64,000 bases of DNA, taken from assembly GCA_964451605.1 (NCBI GenBank), contig CAYVJA010000005.1, positions 1-64,000 of the forward strand. Direction: 5' to 3'. A program made the translations under genes and the position numbers. Under the pieces are notes generated by a model. The model saw only the letters and a program-made list of their open reading frames with translations, ran no database searches and was not told the DNA's origin. This stretch comes from JAQVSH01 sp964451605. Its GTDB lineage: Bacteria; Bacteroidota; Bacteroidia; Bacteroidales; UBA4181. How positions within the stretch are numbered: position 1 is the stretch's first letter; every line of letters begins with the position of its first letter. Below are positions 50,729-58,966 of this stretch, piece after piece.

Positions 50729-51574
50729 ATGCTGACAGAATTCCAGCGTGTGCGTTTCGGGTATGACCGTAGCCACGAAATAATTTCGCCCACTTCGTTC
50801 TCGATAGAACGGGGGCAGATTTGTGCTTTATTGGGGCTGAATGGTTCCGGAAAGTCTACTCTCTTAAAATTGTTGGCCGGTCTCTGCTATCCTGTAGAGG
50901 GGCGTTGTGTAATAGAGGGGGTAGAGAGTCGCGACCGACCGTTGCGGTATCTGAAGCAGCTCTTTCTGGTTCCCGAGGAGTTTTCGCTCCCCTCATTATC
51001 TATTGCAAAGTATGCCGATGTCTATGCCCCTTTTTATGAAGGGTTCGACCATGAACTCTTTGGCCGGTTAATTGGGGAATTCGGAATGACTTCGCATGAG
51101 GTGATTCCCCGCATGTCGTATGGGATGCGAAAGAAGATGTTGCTGGCATTTGGCTTTGCAACCCGTGTTCCATTGCTATTGCTCGACGAACCTACGCATG
51201 GGTTGGATATTCCTTCGAAGAAACAGTTTCGGAAGATGCTGGCTTCGGTCTGTTCGGCCGAACAGGCGGTGGTTATGGCCACTCAACAAGTACGCGATTT
51301 GGGTCTTTTATTAGATCGTTTGATGATTTTTCATAAAAGGGAGCTCCTGCTCAATGCCTCTTCGGAGGAGATTGCCCGTCGCCTGCTCTTTTCCGAAAGT
51401 CGTGAGGCGCCTTCGGGTGGCGATGTGCTCTACAGCGAAACTGCCTTTCCCGGCTATAAAGTTTTGTCGTTGAACACTGCCGGAGTCTCGTCGGCAGTCG
51501 ATGCCGAGCTGCTTTTTAACGGGGCTATCCAAAATCCCTCGCAAATTCGTGCCCTCTTTTCTCACTCAAATTAA
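50729..51574 (+). CDS. ABC transporter ATPase
   Basis: 281 residues: Walker A GLNGSGKST, Walker B LLLLDEPTHGLD, a signature-like RMSYGMRKKMLLA, and Q-loop region QLFLVPEEFSLPSLSI. It belongs to the CcmA/YtrB-like group of small exporters. 7 bp before the permease gene at 51582. Together with the GntR/YtrA-type regulator downstream, it resembles antibiotic- or cell-wall-stress-responsive ABC operons. Substrate unknown. Confidence 0.88.
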   Translation: MLTEFQRVRFGYDRSHEIISPTSFSIERGQICALLGLNGSGKSTLLKLLAGLCYPVEGRCVIEGVESRDRPLRYLKQLFLVPEEFSLPSLSIAKYADVYAPFYEGFDHELFGRLIGEFGMTSHEVIPRMSYGMRKKMLLAFGFATRVPLLLLDEPTHGLDIPSKKQFRKMLASVCSAEQAVVMATQQVRDLGLLLDRLMIFHKRELLLNASSEEIARRLLFSESREAPSGGDVLYSETAFPGYKVLSLNTAGVSSAVDAELLFNGAIQNPSQIRALFSHSN

Positions 51575-51581
51575 TGGCGTT

Positions 51582-52352
51582 ATGAGATTGTTCGGTTCTC
51601 CTTATCGTATTTACCTGCTGATACGCGCCCATTTGCTTACGCATATTCGTACGTATCTGCTCTTCACGCTCTTTGGGTTTCTTGCGCAATTGTTGTTGAT
51701 TCTCTTTCTGCGGTGGGTTGGGCGCGAAGAGGGCCTTCCGGATATTGCCCAGTACATGCTTTTCTATTTTGTGACCTACTTATCGGTTACTGTAATGGCC
51801 GTCTGGTTTGCCAAACCCATCCGATCGAATCCCGATCAGTTGATGGCCCTTATTTTACCCTGTAAACCCATTGAACGTATGGTGGCCGTGGTATTGTGGG
51901 TGGGAATTGTACTGGTTCTGGTTCTGACAGCTCTTTATTACGCGGCATTTTTTGTCTCCAATCTCTTCCCCCTGCCGATATCTGCAAGACCCATTTCTCT
52001 GCAATCCTTGTTTGCCAATCATTTCTTTCCCGGTTACTACTTGTTGGTAGCTACCGTGATGAATGTGATGGTCTATTATGCCGGAGGGGTCTATTTTAAA
52101 CGGTTAGCTTTCATAAAGACCTGGCTGACGCTTATCGTTGTTTCGTACGGTGCGGCGTTGTTGGCTGTGGTACTTTTGGAGCTGTTCGCTCCTCAATTCT
52201 CGATTAAGCTTCTTTGGGACTGGATTTTCTCCGGTACTGGATTCGACACTCGCTTCTTTAAATCCTTATTGGGTATGGTGTGGATTCAATATGCCACATC
52301 GCTTTGTTATGCTGCGCTTTTGTGGGTGTTGCTTCGTGAAAAACAGGTATAG
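51582..52352 (+). CDS. ABC transporter membrane subunit (hypothetical permease)
   Basis: 256 residues with about six hydrophobic helices (TYLLFTLFGFLAQLLLILFL, MLFYFVTYLSVTVMAVWF, MVAVVLWVGIVLVLVLTALYYAAFF, YYLLVATVMNVMVYYAGG, WLTLIVVSYGAALLAVVLLELF, IQYATSLCYAALLWVLL). Position directly after the ATPase makes it the permease partner. ATG 51582 (MRLFGSPYRIYLLIRAHLLTHIRTY) was chosen because the frame before it lies inside the ATPase gene. Confidence 0.82.
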   Translation: MRLFGSPYRIYLLIRAHLLTHIRTYLLFTLFGFLAQLLLILFLRWVGREEGLPDIAQYMLFYFVTYLSVTVMAVWFAKPIRSNPDQLMALILPCKPIERMVAVVLWVGIVLVLVLTALYYAAFFVSNLFPLPISARPISLQSLFANHFFPGYYLLVATVMNVMVYYAGGVYFKRLAFIKTWLTLIVVSYGAALLAVVLLELFAPQFSIKLLWDWIFSGTGFDTRFFKSLLGMVWIQYATSLCYAALLWVLLREKQV

Positions 52353-52360
52353 TCGGCATT

Positions 52361-52744
52361 ATGGAATTTCTTGATAACCAAGCAATTTATCTGCAGATCG
52401 TGGAGTGGATCTGCGAGCGGGTGGTGTCCGGGGTCTGGACCCCTGGCGAGAAGCTGCCCAGTGTCCGTGAGTTGGCCGTAGAGCTGGAAGTCAATCCCAA
52501 CACGGTGGCCAGAGCCTATGAGTATAGTCAGAACGAAGGTTTTATGGTGACCCGAAGGGGGATTGGCCAGTATCTTACCGACGATGCAAAGAGCCGGTGT
52601 AATGCCTACCTTCGCCGTTGTTTTGTTGAACATGAGATTCCACGGGTTTTCCGGCTTGTTAAGCTGCTGGGTATCTCGAGAGAGGAGTGGTTGATGTTAT
52701 ACAATACATGTAAAAAATCAGATAGTGATGAAAAGAAGCAGTAA
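52361..52744 (+). CDS. GntR-family regulator, YtrA subfamily
   Basis: 127 residues: a winged-helix domain (AIYLQIVEWICERVVSGVWTPGEKLPSVRELAVELEVNPNTVARAYEYSQNEGF) and a short C-terminal helical dimer part, without the large ligand domain of other GntR proteins. YtrA-type regulators repress the ABC transporter operons they sit in. Here the gene lies between two permease genes and 8 bp after the first. Confidence 0.9.
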   Translation: MEFLDNQAIYLQIVEWICERVVSGVWTPGEKLPSVRELAVELEVNPNTVARAYEYSQNEGFMVTRRGIGQYLTDDAKSRCNAYLRRCFVEHEIPRVFRLVKLLGISREEWLMLYNTCKKSDSDEKKQ

Positions 52745-52901
52745 AATAATCCTTTTGCTCACGGCTTTATGGTTTCTGGCTGTGTCGGTCTACTCTATTA
52801 GCCGGCTGAACCAGAGTTTCCTCAACCGTGTTCATACCAAACACTCATCGACATCGGTCGATGCAATTTCGCAACCGGCGCCCGTTCTTCAACGCGATTA
52901 A
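52728..52901 (+). CDS. 57-residue single-pass membrane protein
   Basis: ATG 52728 starts MKRSSKIILLLTALWFLAVS, followed by VYSISRLNQSFLNRV and a Ser/Thr/Pro-rich tail ending in VLQRD, then TAA at 52899-52901. A basic N-terminus and one hydrophobic helix suggest a membrane anchor. It overlaps the end of the GntR gene by 17 bp and ends 4 bp before the next permease start, which fits an operon member. No family recognised. Confidence 0.6.
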   Translation: MKRSSKIILLLTALWFLAVSVYSISRLNQSFLNRVHTKHSSTSVDAISQPAPVLQRD

Positions 52902-52905
52902 TGGT

Positions 52906-54390
52906 ATGAAATCGATACTCTCCTATTTGCATCGACACCGCCGCCTGAGTATTCTGCGCGATCCGATGTTCCTCTCCAATCGAACGGCCAAAGGTTTTGC
53001 CCGAACAGGCTCCTTCTTTTTCCTGGTCTATATGTGTTTATCGGGCTACTATTTTGGTTCTATGGCCAAAATGTTTGCGCCGGATATTCCCTCTTATCAG
53101 GTTTTTAACGGTTTAATTGTCTATATGTTGCTGGGCTCGGTAATGATGAGGTTGATTACGCCTTTCAATCCCGTGGCGCACCTCTTACACTACGGACACT
53201 TACCTGTTTCGCGCCGACTTTTGGTGCGTTGGTCAGTTGTCTGGTCGTTTGCCTCGAAGGAGTTACTCATCTGGATGCTCTTTCTGCTTTCGTACCTCTT
53301 TTTTGAGATGAGTAAGTTTTACGCCTGGAGTGAGTGTCTGCTCTTTGGGCTGGCTTTTCTCTTTTTGTTACTGATTCGCCATTTTGGGCTGATGTGGGTG
53401 CGACTAGAGTTTCGGTTTCTGACCCCTAAAACTGCATGTTTGTTGGGGATAGTGGGTGCGGCAGTTGTGGCCGGGCTTGTTTTGCTTCCCGTTCGGCAGC
53501 TCTCCAAAGAGCTGGGAATGTTTATGATTCAGGGAGAGCCGCTCCTCTGGGCTCTGCTTCTTCCCGTTGCTGCTCTCATGTATGGGCTTTATGCCGGCGC
53601 TTTGGCAAAACATCTCTATCGCGAACTGGAGATGACAGGGATGGTGAAGAAGGGTCGGCTCAGCCGTTTCAAAATGGACGATCGGCTTTCCGGTATCGGC
53701 ACAATGATGTGGTTTGAGGTGGTGAAATGGATCCGGTTTAAACGGGGATGGCTCTCGTTATTAACCCCTCTGTTTTTTGTGGTTGTGCTAATTTATCTCT
53801 CCAAGGGATTGACGCCTCAACAGGAGGGAGCCCCATCGTTTCACTATTTCTTGATCTTGTTGGGTATGAGCGCTCCCGGGCAGGCGCTCCGACAATTCCT
53901 CTTCTCGATAGATTCGCACCATTTCGATGGGTTGATGACACGACACAAGGCGGTACGTAACCTGTTGTTCGCCAAATATTACATGGATGTGGTTCTCACC
54001 ACGATCGGAGCTCTGATGTTGACGCCACTGATCTTTCTCGATAAATTATCCTGGATGGAGTGGCTCGGGTTTTATGGCTTTGCTGTGGGTTTCTATAATC
54101 TGTTGGGCTATTTTCCGGCCATATACGGGCGTGCCAGAATGGATTATACCGGTGGCAAACAGGCACATGGGGTGGGTGGAGCGCAAATGTTCTGGTCTGT
54201 TCTGATTACACTCACGGGTATGCTCATTTTCTTTGTACCCCCTTTGTTTGTTCCCGAGCCATGGAAAACGCTATTTCCCATTCTGTTTGGCCTTTTGGGG
54301 ATTCTGTGCCACGCCCTGTTTTTGGGTTGGATATACCGTCGGTTTTATAAACGCAGATACCGGGCACTGTCCGGTTTCAGGGGTTCCTGA
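52906..54390 (+). CDS. DUF5687-like ABC-associated membrane protein
   Basis: 494 residues from ATG 52906 (MKSILSYLHRHRRLSILRD), with at least ten hydrophobic helices in two bundles around a soluble central stretch (EMTGMVKKGRLSRFKMDDRLSGIG). The layout resembles the DUF5687 family of Bacteroidetes permeases found with ABC ATPases. Followed after 107 bp by an ATPase gene (54498), probably its partner. Confidence 0.75.
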   Translation: MKSILSYLHRHRRLSILRDPMFLSNRTAKGFARTGSFFFLVYMCLSGYYFGSMAKMFAPDIPSYQVFNGLIVYMLLGSVMMRLITPFNPVAHLLHYGHLPVSRRLLVRWSVVWSFASKELLIWMLFLLSYLFFEMSKFYAWSECLLFGLAFLFLLLIRHFGLMWVRLEFRFLTPKTACLLGIVGAAVVAGLVLLPVRQLSKELGMFMIQGEPLLWALLLPVAALMYGLYAGALAKHLYRELEMTGMVKKGRLSRFKMDDRLSGIGTMMWFEVVKWIRFKRGWLSLLTPLFFVVVLIYLSKGLTPQQEGAPSFHYFLILLGMSAPGQALRQFLFSIDSHHFDGLMTRHKAVRNLLFAKYYMDVVLTTIGALMLTPLIFLDKLSWMEWLGFYGFAVGFYNLLGYFPAIYGRARMDYTGGKQAHGVGGAQMFWSVLITLTGMLIFFVPPLFVPEPWKTLFPILFGLLGILCHALFLGWIYRRFYKRRYRALSGFRGS

Positions 54391-54497
54391 CAGCATATAG
54401 CGCCCAGGTAGCGTTGTTAGGTGATGTTCCCCGTGTGCATACAAATAGTCAGTTTTTTTATTTGACAATCACAGAATTACAATTTATTAAACAGATT

Positions 54498-55202
54498 ATG
54501 GATATCGTAGTAGAGAATTTGGTGAAAACGTTTGGCAGGCAAACTGCTCTAAATATCGACTCATGTACTATTCCTTCGGGGCAACTGGTGGGATTGGTGG
54601 GAAATAACGGAGCCGGGAAGACCACCTGGTTTCGGCTGGTGATGGATCTGTTGCGACCCGATCAGGGTACCGTCCGCTTTGGAAACCACACTGTGGGTGT
54701 GGATGAGGATTGGAAACTGCAGGTGGCGGCCTTTATTGATGCGGGGTTTCTGATTGATTTTTTGACTCCCGAGGAGTATTTCGGATTTGTGGGACGGCTT
54801 TACGGCCTCTCCGGTTTGCAGGTAGAGCAACGTCTCGAGGGTTTTATCCGCTTTATGGGTAACGAAATTCTGGGACAGAAGAAGTATATCCGCAACTTCT
54901 CGGCCGGAAACCGGCAGAAAATCGGGATTGTGGGGGCTCTGCTGGTAGAGCCTCCTCTGGTGATTTTAGATGAACCCTTTAATTTTCTGGATCCCAGTTC
55001 GCAATTACTCATCAGGAATCTCCTGGCCGACTATAATCAGCGAACCGGCGCCACGGTGTGGGTTTCGAGTCATAATCTGAATCATATTGCTGATCTGTGC
55101 CAGCGGGTTATTCTGCTGAAAGATGGCGAAATTCTGCAAGATTTAGACAATCGCGATAAAAAGGCGGAGGAGATGCTTTTACATTACTTCTCGGTTGTGT
55201 AA
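54498..55202 (+). CDS. ABC transporter ATPase
   Basis: 234 residues from ATG 54498 (MDIVVENLVKTFGRQTALNID). Walker A GNNGAGKTT, signature FSAGNRQKIGIVGAL, Walker B LVILDEPFNFLDPSS and His-switch SSHNLNHI. Likely works with the DUF5687-like membrane protein. The frame extends to 54414 but no good start lies there. Confidence 0.88.
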   Translation: MDIVVENLVKTFGRQTALNIDSCTIPSGQLVGLVGNNGAGKTTWFRLVMDLLRPDQGTVRFGNHTVGVDEDWKLQVAAFIDAGFLIDFLTPEEYFGFVGRLYGLSGLQVEQRLEGFIRFMGNEILGQKKYIRNFSAGNRQKIGIVGALLVEPPLVILDEPFNFLDPSSQLLIRNLLADYNQRTGATVWVSSHNLNHIADLCQRVILLKDGEILQDLDNRDKKAEEMLLHYFSVV

Positions 55203-55223
55203 TATTGCCTTTTTGCCCTTTCT

Positions 55224-56198
55224 ATGCACAAACTGCTTCTCTTTTTCTGCCTGTTCACGGTGGGTTGTGGTTCCGGAGTCGTGCCGGTTCAACTGACAAT
55301 TAACCGGTTTGATCAGGATTTGTGGCAACTGAACGATACCTCTTCCAGGGTTAGACCCGATTCCCTCCTTGCCGGTTTCGGCGCTTTTTCCGATATCTAT
55401 TTTGAGGAGATGATCCGGATTGGAAGCGTTACCGATTCGTTCTTTTCTGATAATCTGCAAGTTTTTCTGCACCATCCGGTGGTGACAGGAGCCTTCTCGC
55501 GGGTGCAGACCCTTTTTCCGGATCTTATGCCGGAAGAGAGGGCGCTTGGAGAGGCCTTTGCACGGTATGCTGCCGCCTTTCCCGATGATTCGCTGCCCGC
55601 ACTTTATGCCTGTGTAACCGGCTTTAACCATTCGGTGGTAACAGCCGAAGGTCTGGTGGCTATCGGTCTCGATAAGTATCTGGGTTCGGACGAGGATTAT
55701 TATACCCAACTCGGTCTGGCTGAATATCAGAGACGGGTGATGCGTCGTGCGTATATCGTGCCCGATGTGATGCGGGCTATGGGGTATGCCCGTTTTGCTA
55801 AAGATGACTCTGTAGACAACCTGATTGCCGATATGATCTACGAGGGGAGGAACCTTTGGTTTGTGAAAGAGATGTTGCCCGGGTATGCCGACACCCTGCT
55901 TTTTGGCTTTACCGCTTCTCAATGGGAATGGTGCCGGGCAGCCCGGCAGGATATGTGGCGTATGCTGGTAGATGAACAGTTGCTCTTTTCGTCCGATCGG
56001 ATGACCCGGATTAAGTTGATTCAGCCGGCTCCTTATACCCCCTACTTCTCGGTTGAGTCGCCGGGCAGAGCAGCGGTGTGGCTGGGGTACGAAGTGGTGA
56101 AGGCATATGTAAAACAGAACCCCTCCCTTTCGCTGCGTCAGTTGATGGAGGAGACCCAATACCTTAAGATTCTGAACGGTTCCCGATTTAAGCCCTAG
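55224..56198 (+). CDS. gldB: GldB-family lipoprotein
   Basis: 324 residues; the lipoprotein signal MHKLLLFFCLFTVGC has Cys after TVG. The mature part begins INRFDQDLWQLN and continues with the helical pattern of GldB, including AALGEAF-like PEERALGEAFARYAAAFPD and SVESPGRAAVWLGYEVVKAYVKQNPSLSLRQLM near the end. GldB is essential for gliding in Flavobacterium, but homologues are widespread in non-gliding Bacteroidetes with unclear roles. Its end overlaps the convergent GH78 gene by 4 bp. Confidence 0.85.
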   Translation: MHKLLLFFCLFTVGCGSGVVPVQLTINRFDQDLWQLNDTSSRVRPDSLLAGFGAFSDIYFEEMIRIGSVTDSFFSDNLQVFLHHPVVTGAFSRVQTLFPDLMPEERALGEAFARYAAAFPDDSLPALYACVTGFNHSVVTAEGLVAIGLDKYLGSDEDYYTQLGLAEYQRRVMRRAYIVPDVMRAMGYARFAKDDSVDNLIADMIYEGRNLWFVKEMLPGYADTLLFGFTASQWEWCRAARQDMWRMLVDEQLLFSSDRMTRIKLIQPAPYTPYFSVESPGRAAVWLGYEVVKAYVKQNPSLSLRQLMEETQYLKILNGSRFKP

Positions 56199-58495
56199 TC
56201 CGGTTCGGGGGTTACCTGCAACATCCATTTTCCGGATCCTAACCGGAGGGTGGCACGCTCTTTATTACTGTTGGCCGGTGTAACCGCCTTCTCATTCACG
56301 ATGATTCGGTATTTTGATCCGGGGAGTGGGAGCGTTACTTCGGAGGTGGTATTGCCCGGCAGGGTGAGTTCAAGTTGAAACAGCTCGCCCGGACGGTTTA
56401 GAAAGGCTATCGCGATATCACCCCGTATGGTGGGAAGGGTGGCTTCGGCCCGTTGGAGCGAGCCGGGTGCCGGCCGGATAGCAATCTTTCCGAAACCCGG
56501 CTCAAGGGGTTCTACCCCCAATAGTTTTCTGACAATGATGTTGGCAGGAGCGGCTCCCCATGCGTGATTCCAGTCGAGATTGGGTTTGTACTTGTTGTCC
56601 CAGGCCTCGAGGGTGATGGTGGAGCCCAGCCTGATCATGTTGTACCAGCTCCGATCGGTGGTAGAGCGCATCAGCGAAAGCCCATACTCCGGATAGTTCC
56701 CGTTGTAGAGTGCCTCGAGCAGAAATTGTGCGCCATAAACGCTACAGGCCATACCCCTCGAACGGATAAATTCGCCCAGGCCGGCAGCGGCTTTACGGTA
56801 TTTTTCACCCTCCAAAACCCCTAATGCCAAAGGAAACATATTGGCGTGCAGTGAACTGTGATCGGTTCCGATACCATCGATAAACAGCCCGGTTTTCTTG
56901 TTAAACAGCAGTGCCATCATCTGTTTTTGCGTCTGCAGGGCCAATGCCGCGTATCGGCTGCTTTCATCGGGTTTACCCACCTGTGCCGCAAAACGCGAAA
57001 GGAGCTGTAATGCATGGTAATGAAAGGCGTTTACCACCGTGTTGTAGTCGGTAAACTGGTATCCGTCGGTTTCGCCTCCGTTCTTGTTTTCGGGGCCTGC
57101 AAGGCCCGATTGGGGCCAGTCGACAATGTCGTTGAGCTGTGTGGAGCCCATGCCCAGGGTTTGCAAAAATGCAGGGGTCATCTTTCCGGTCCGGGTGCTC
57201 ATGAGACCATTCTCATCGCGGAGTGCTTGGAGTGTTTTTAGCGCCAGTTCGGGATAGAACCGTTCTATGAGTCGGGTATCGCCAGAGTAGAGCAGATCGT
57301 ACCAGGCAATCATCGGAATCTGCAGGTGCCATTCGGTGGGCCAGGTGGGGTGTTTCAGCAGATACTCCATGCTGCGGCGGGCCATTACAAAGTCGCGGTC
57401 TACCGCATAGTGCGACAACTGATTGATAACGGCATCGGCCTCATAGGGAATGCGTTCTCTGTCGCCATCTACGTAATAGCCCGAAAAGGAGGTGGCTTTA
57501 ATGGTGTATTTGCAGAGCTCCCAAACTTGATTCAGAATGGTGTCGGACGAGGAGAAATGCGACGCATAATCGTCGAAGGGGTAGTGGGCCGTTTCGCGTA
57601 CTATCTGCCGGGGGCTCAGGACTCCTTCGGCACCCTCAATTTCGAGATAGCGGAAGGGAAGCACTTCGCCAATCTCGGCGGGCATAAGGACGGCTGCCGA
57701 ACCGGTATTGCGAGTATCGGGGGTAATTTTAATGCGGTAGGTGTGCATGCCCCGCGATACAGGCAGGCGAATCTCTCTGTAGCGGAGGGTTCCTCCGGGT
57801 TTACGGTTAATCGAACCCTCGGCAAGGGTTCGTTCGCCCAGGCGAAGGGTGAGTGTATCGTAGATTTTGGAAGAGTTGTACTGCAATCGGAGGGTTCCAA
57901 ACGAGGCCCTCCCAAAATCGACACGGGTTTGGCCGGAGGGGAGTGTTGTAAGACGCACCGGATTTTCGTCGCTTTTTTGGATGGGGCACTCCGGCAGACC
58001 CCATTCTGAGAGTTCATGGCCGGTAGCAAACCAGGTGGGGGCAGAGTATGGGCTCTCTTCGCCCAGATTGTTCCAGATTTTTACCTTCCAGTAATAGAAA
58101 CAATCGGGTTCGAGCGCCCTGCCGCTGTATCTTATCGAGATAGATTGATGGCTCTCTATTTTCCCCGAGTTCCACATATCGGCCGAATCTTTCTGCAACA
58201 GTTCGGGACGGGAGGCTACTAATAGTTGGAACGCAGTTTGTGTAATATCCCGGCGGCTGTCGGGGATAACCCACCCAAAGGTGGGCGTTGCAGACCGGAT
58301 GCGGGTATATTGCACCCGCTCTATGGCTTTGGACAGATCGGCGGGGGTGAGGTTCGACGGGTATCCATCGAGATAGATAAGGTTTGTGTTTGCACAGAGA
58401 TCGGTGAGTAGTCGGAGAGGAGCGTCGGCAGCGGTAGCAGGCAGAAGTGTAAGAAGGAGCAGAAATGGGCCGATAAGGAGCGATAGGAGCTTCAT
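56195..58495 (-). CDS. GH78 alpha-L-rhamnosidase
   Basis: Exported 766-residue enzyme, signal peptide about 1-22 (ATAADAP). N-terminal fibronectin-like and beta domains (FGWVIPDSRRDITQTAFQLLVAS, WNSGKIESHQSISIRYSGRALEPDCFYYWKVKIW) precede an (alpha/alpha)6 domain. YYVDGDRERIPYEADAVINQ carries the motif for the catalytic acid. Then come WPTEWHLQIPMIAWYDLLYSGD and EAWDNKYKPNLDWNHAWGAAPANII. The last domain is a beta-sandwich. It probably removes rhamnose from plant glycans. Single gene on this strand. Confidence 0.9.
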   Translation of the reverse strand: MKLLSLLIGPFLLLLTLLPATAADAPLRLLTDLCANTNLIYLDGYPSNLTPADLSKAIERVQYTRIRSATPTFGWVIPDSRRDITQTAFQLLVASRPELLQKDSADMWNSGKIESHQSISIRYSGRALEPDCFYYWKVKIWNNLGEESPYSAPTWFATGHELSEWGLPECPIQKSDENPVRLTTLPSGQTRVDFGRASFGTLRLQYNSSKIYDTLTLRLGERTLAEGSINRKPGGTLRYREIRLPVSRGMHTYRIKITPDTRNTGSAAVLMPAEIGEVLPFRYLEIEGAEGVLSPRQIVRETAHYPFDDYASHFSSSDTILNQVWELCKYTIKATSFSGYYVDGDRERIPYEADAVINQLSHYAVDRDFVMARRSMEYLLKHPTWPTEWHLQIPMIAWYDLLYSGDTRLIERFYPELALKTLQALRDENGLMSTRTGKMTPAFLQTLGMGSTQLNDIVDWPQSGLAGPENKNGGETDGYQFTDYNTVVNAFHYHALQLLSRFAAQVGKPDESSRYAALALQTQKQMMALLFNKKTGLFIDGIGTDHSSLHANMFPLALGVLEGEKYRKAAAGLGEFIRSRGMACSVYGAQFLLEALYNGNYPEYGLSLMRSTTDRSWYNMIRLGSTITLEAWDNKYKPNLDWNHAWGAAPANIIVRKLLGVEPLEPGFGKIAIRPAPGSLQRAEATLPTIRGDIAIAFLNRPGELFQLELTLPGNTTSEVTLPLPGSKYRIIVNEKAVTPANSNKERATLRLGSGKWMLQVTPEPD

Positions 58496-58525
58496 AGGGA
58501 GCGGAGCTTAAGGGTTGGATTCGAT

Positions 58526-58966
58526 TTAGGGCAATCGCTTATTTTGAAAAAAGGATTGGAGCAGTTGAGCCGATTCCTGGGCCAGTACTCCCCCGGTTAC
58601 TTCGGTTTTGGGATGAAGGGTAACCCCTTTTGAGCTATACCCCCTTTTGGGGTCGGCGGCACCGTAAACCACTCTTCCCGTTTGCGCCCAGAAGAGCGCA
58701 CCGGCACACATTACGCAGGGCTCGAGTGTAACATAGAGGGTGCATTCGTCTAAATATTTGCCCCCCAATGCATGGGAGGCAGCCGTGATAGCCTGCATCT
58801 CGGCATGGGCAGTGACATCGTTGAGCGTTTCGGTGAGATTGTGTGCCCGTGCAATAATTCGGTTGGCACACACCACAACTGCCCCTACCGGCACCTCATC
58901 TTTTGCTGCTGCTTTTTTGGCCTCTTTCAGGGCCTCTTTCATATACAATTGATCCGAAGCGTTCAT
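58526..58966 (-). CDS. tadA: tRNA adenosine(34) deaminase
   Basis: Converts A34 to inosine in tRNA-Arg. 146 residues. Zinc ligands: His54 with catalytic Glu56 in TAHAEMQAI, and Cys84 and Cys87 in EPCVMCAGALFWAQ. The spacing is that of TadA. It overlaps the tex gene end by 4 nt, so it is probably translated from the same transcript. Confidence 0.94.
   Translation of the reverse strand: MNASDQLYMKEALKEAKKAAAKDEVPVGAVVVCANRIIARAHNLTETLNDVTAHAEMQAITAASHALGGKYLDECTLYVTLEPCVMCAGALFWAQTGRVVYGAADPKRGYSSKGVTLHPKTEVTGGVLAQESAQLLQSFFQNKRLP

Noticed and set aside
55179..56228. 349-residue minus-strand frame
   Set aside because: Shadow of the gldB-like gene; His/Gly/Ile-rich composition typical of antisense frames here.
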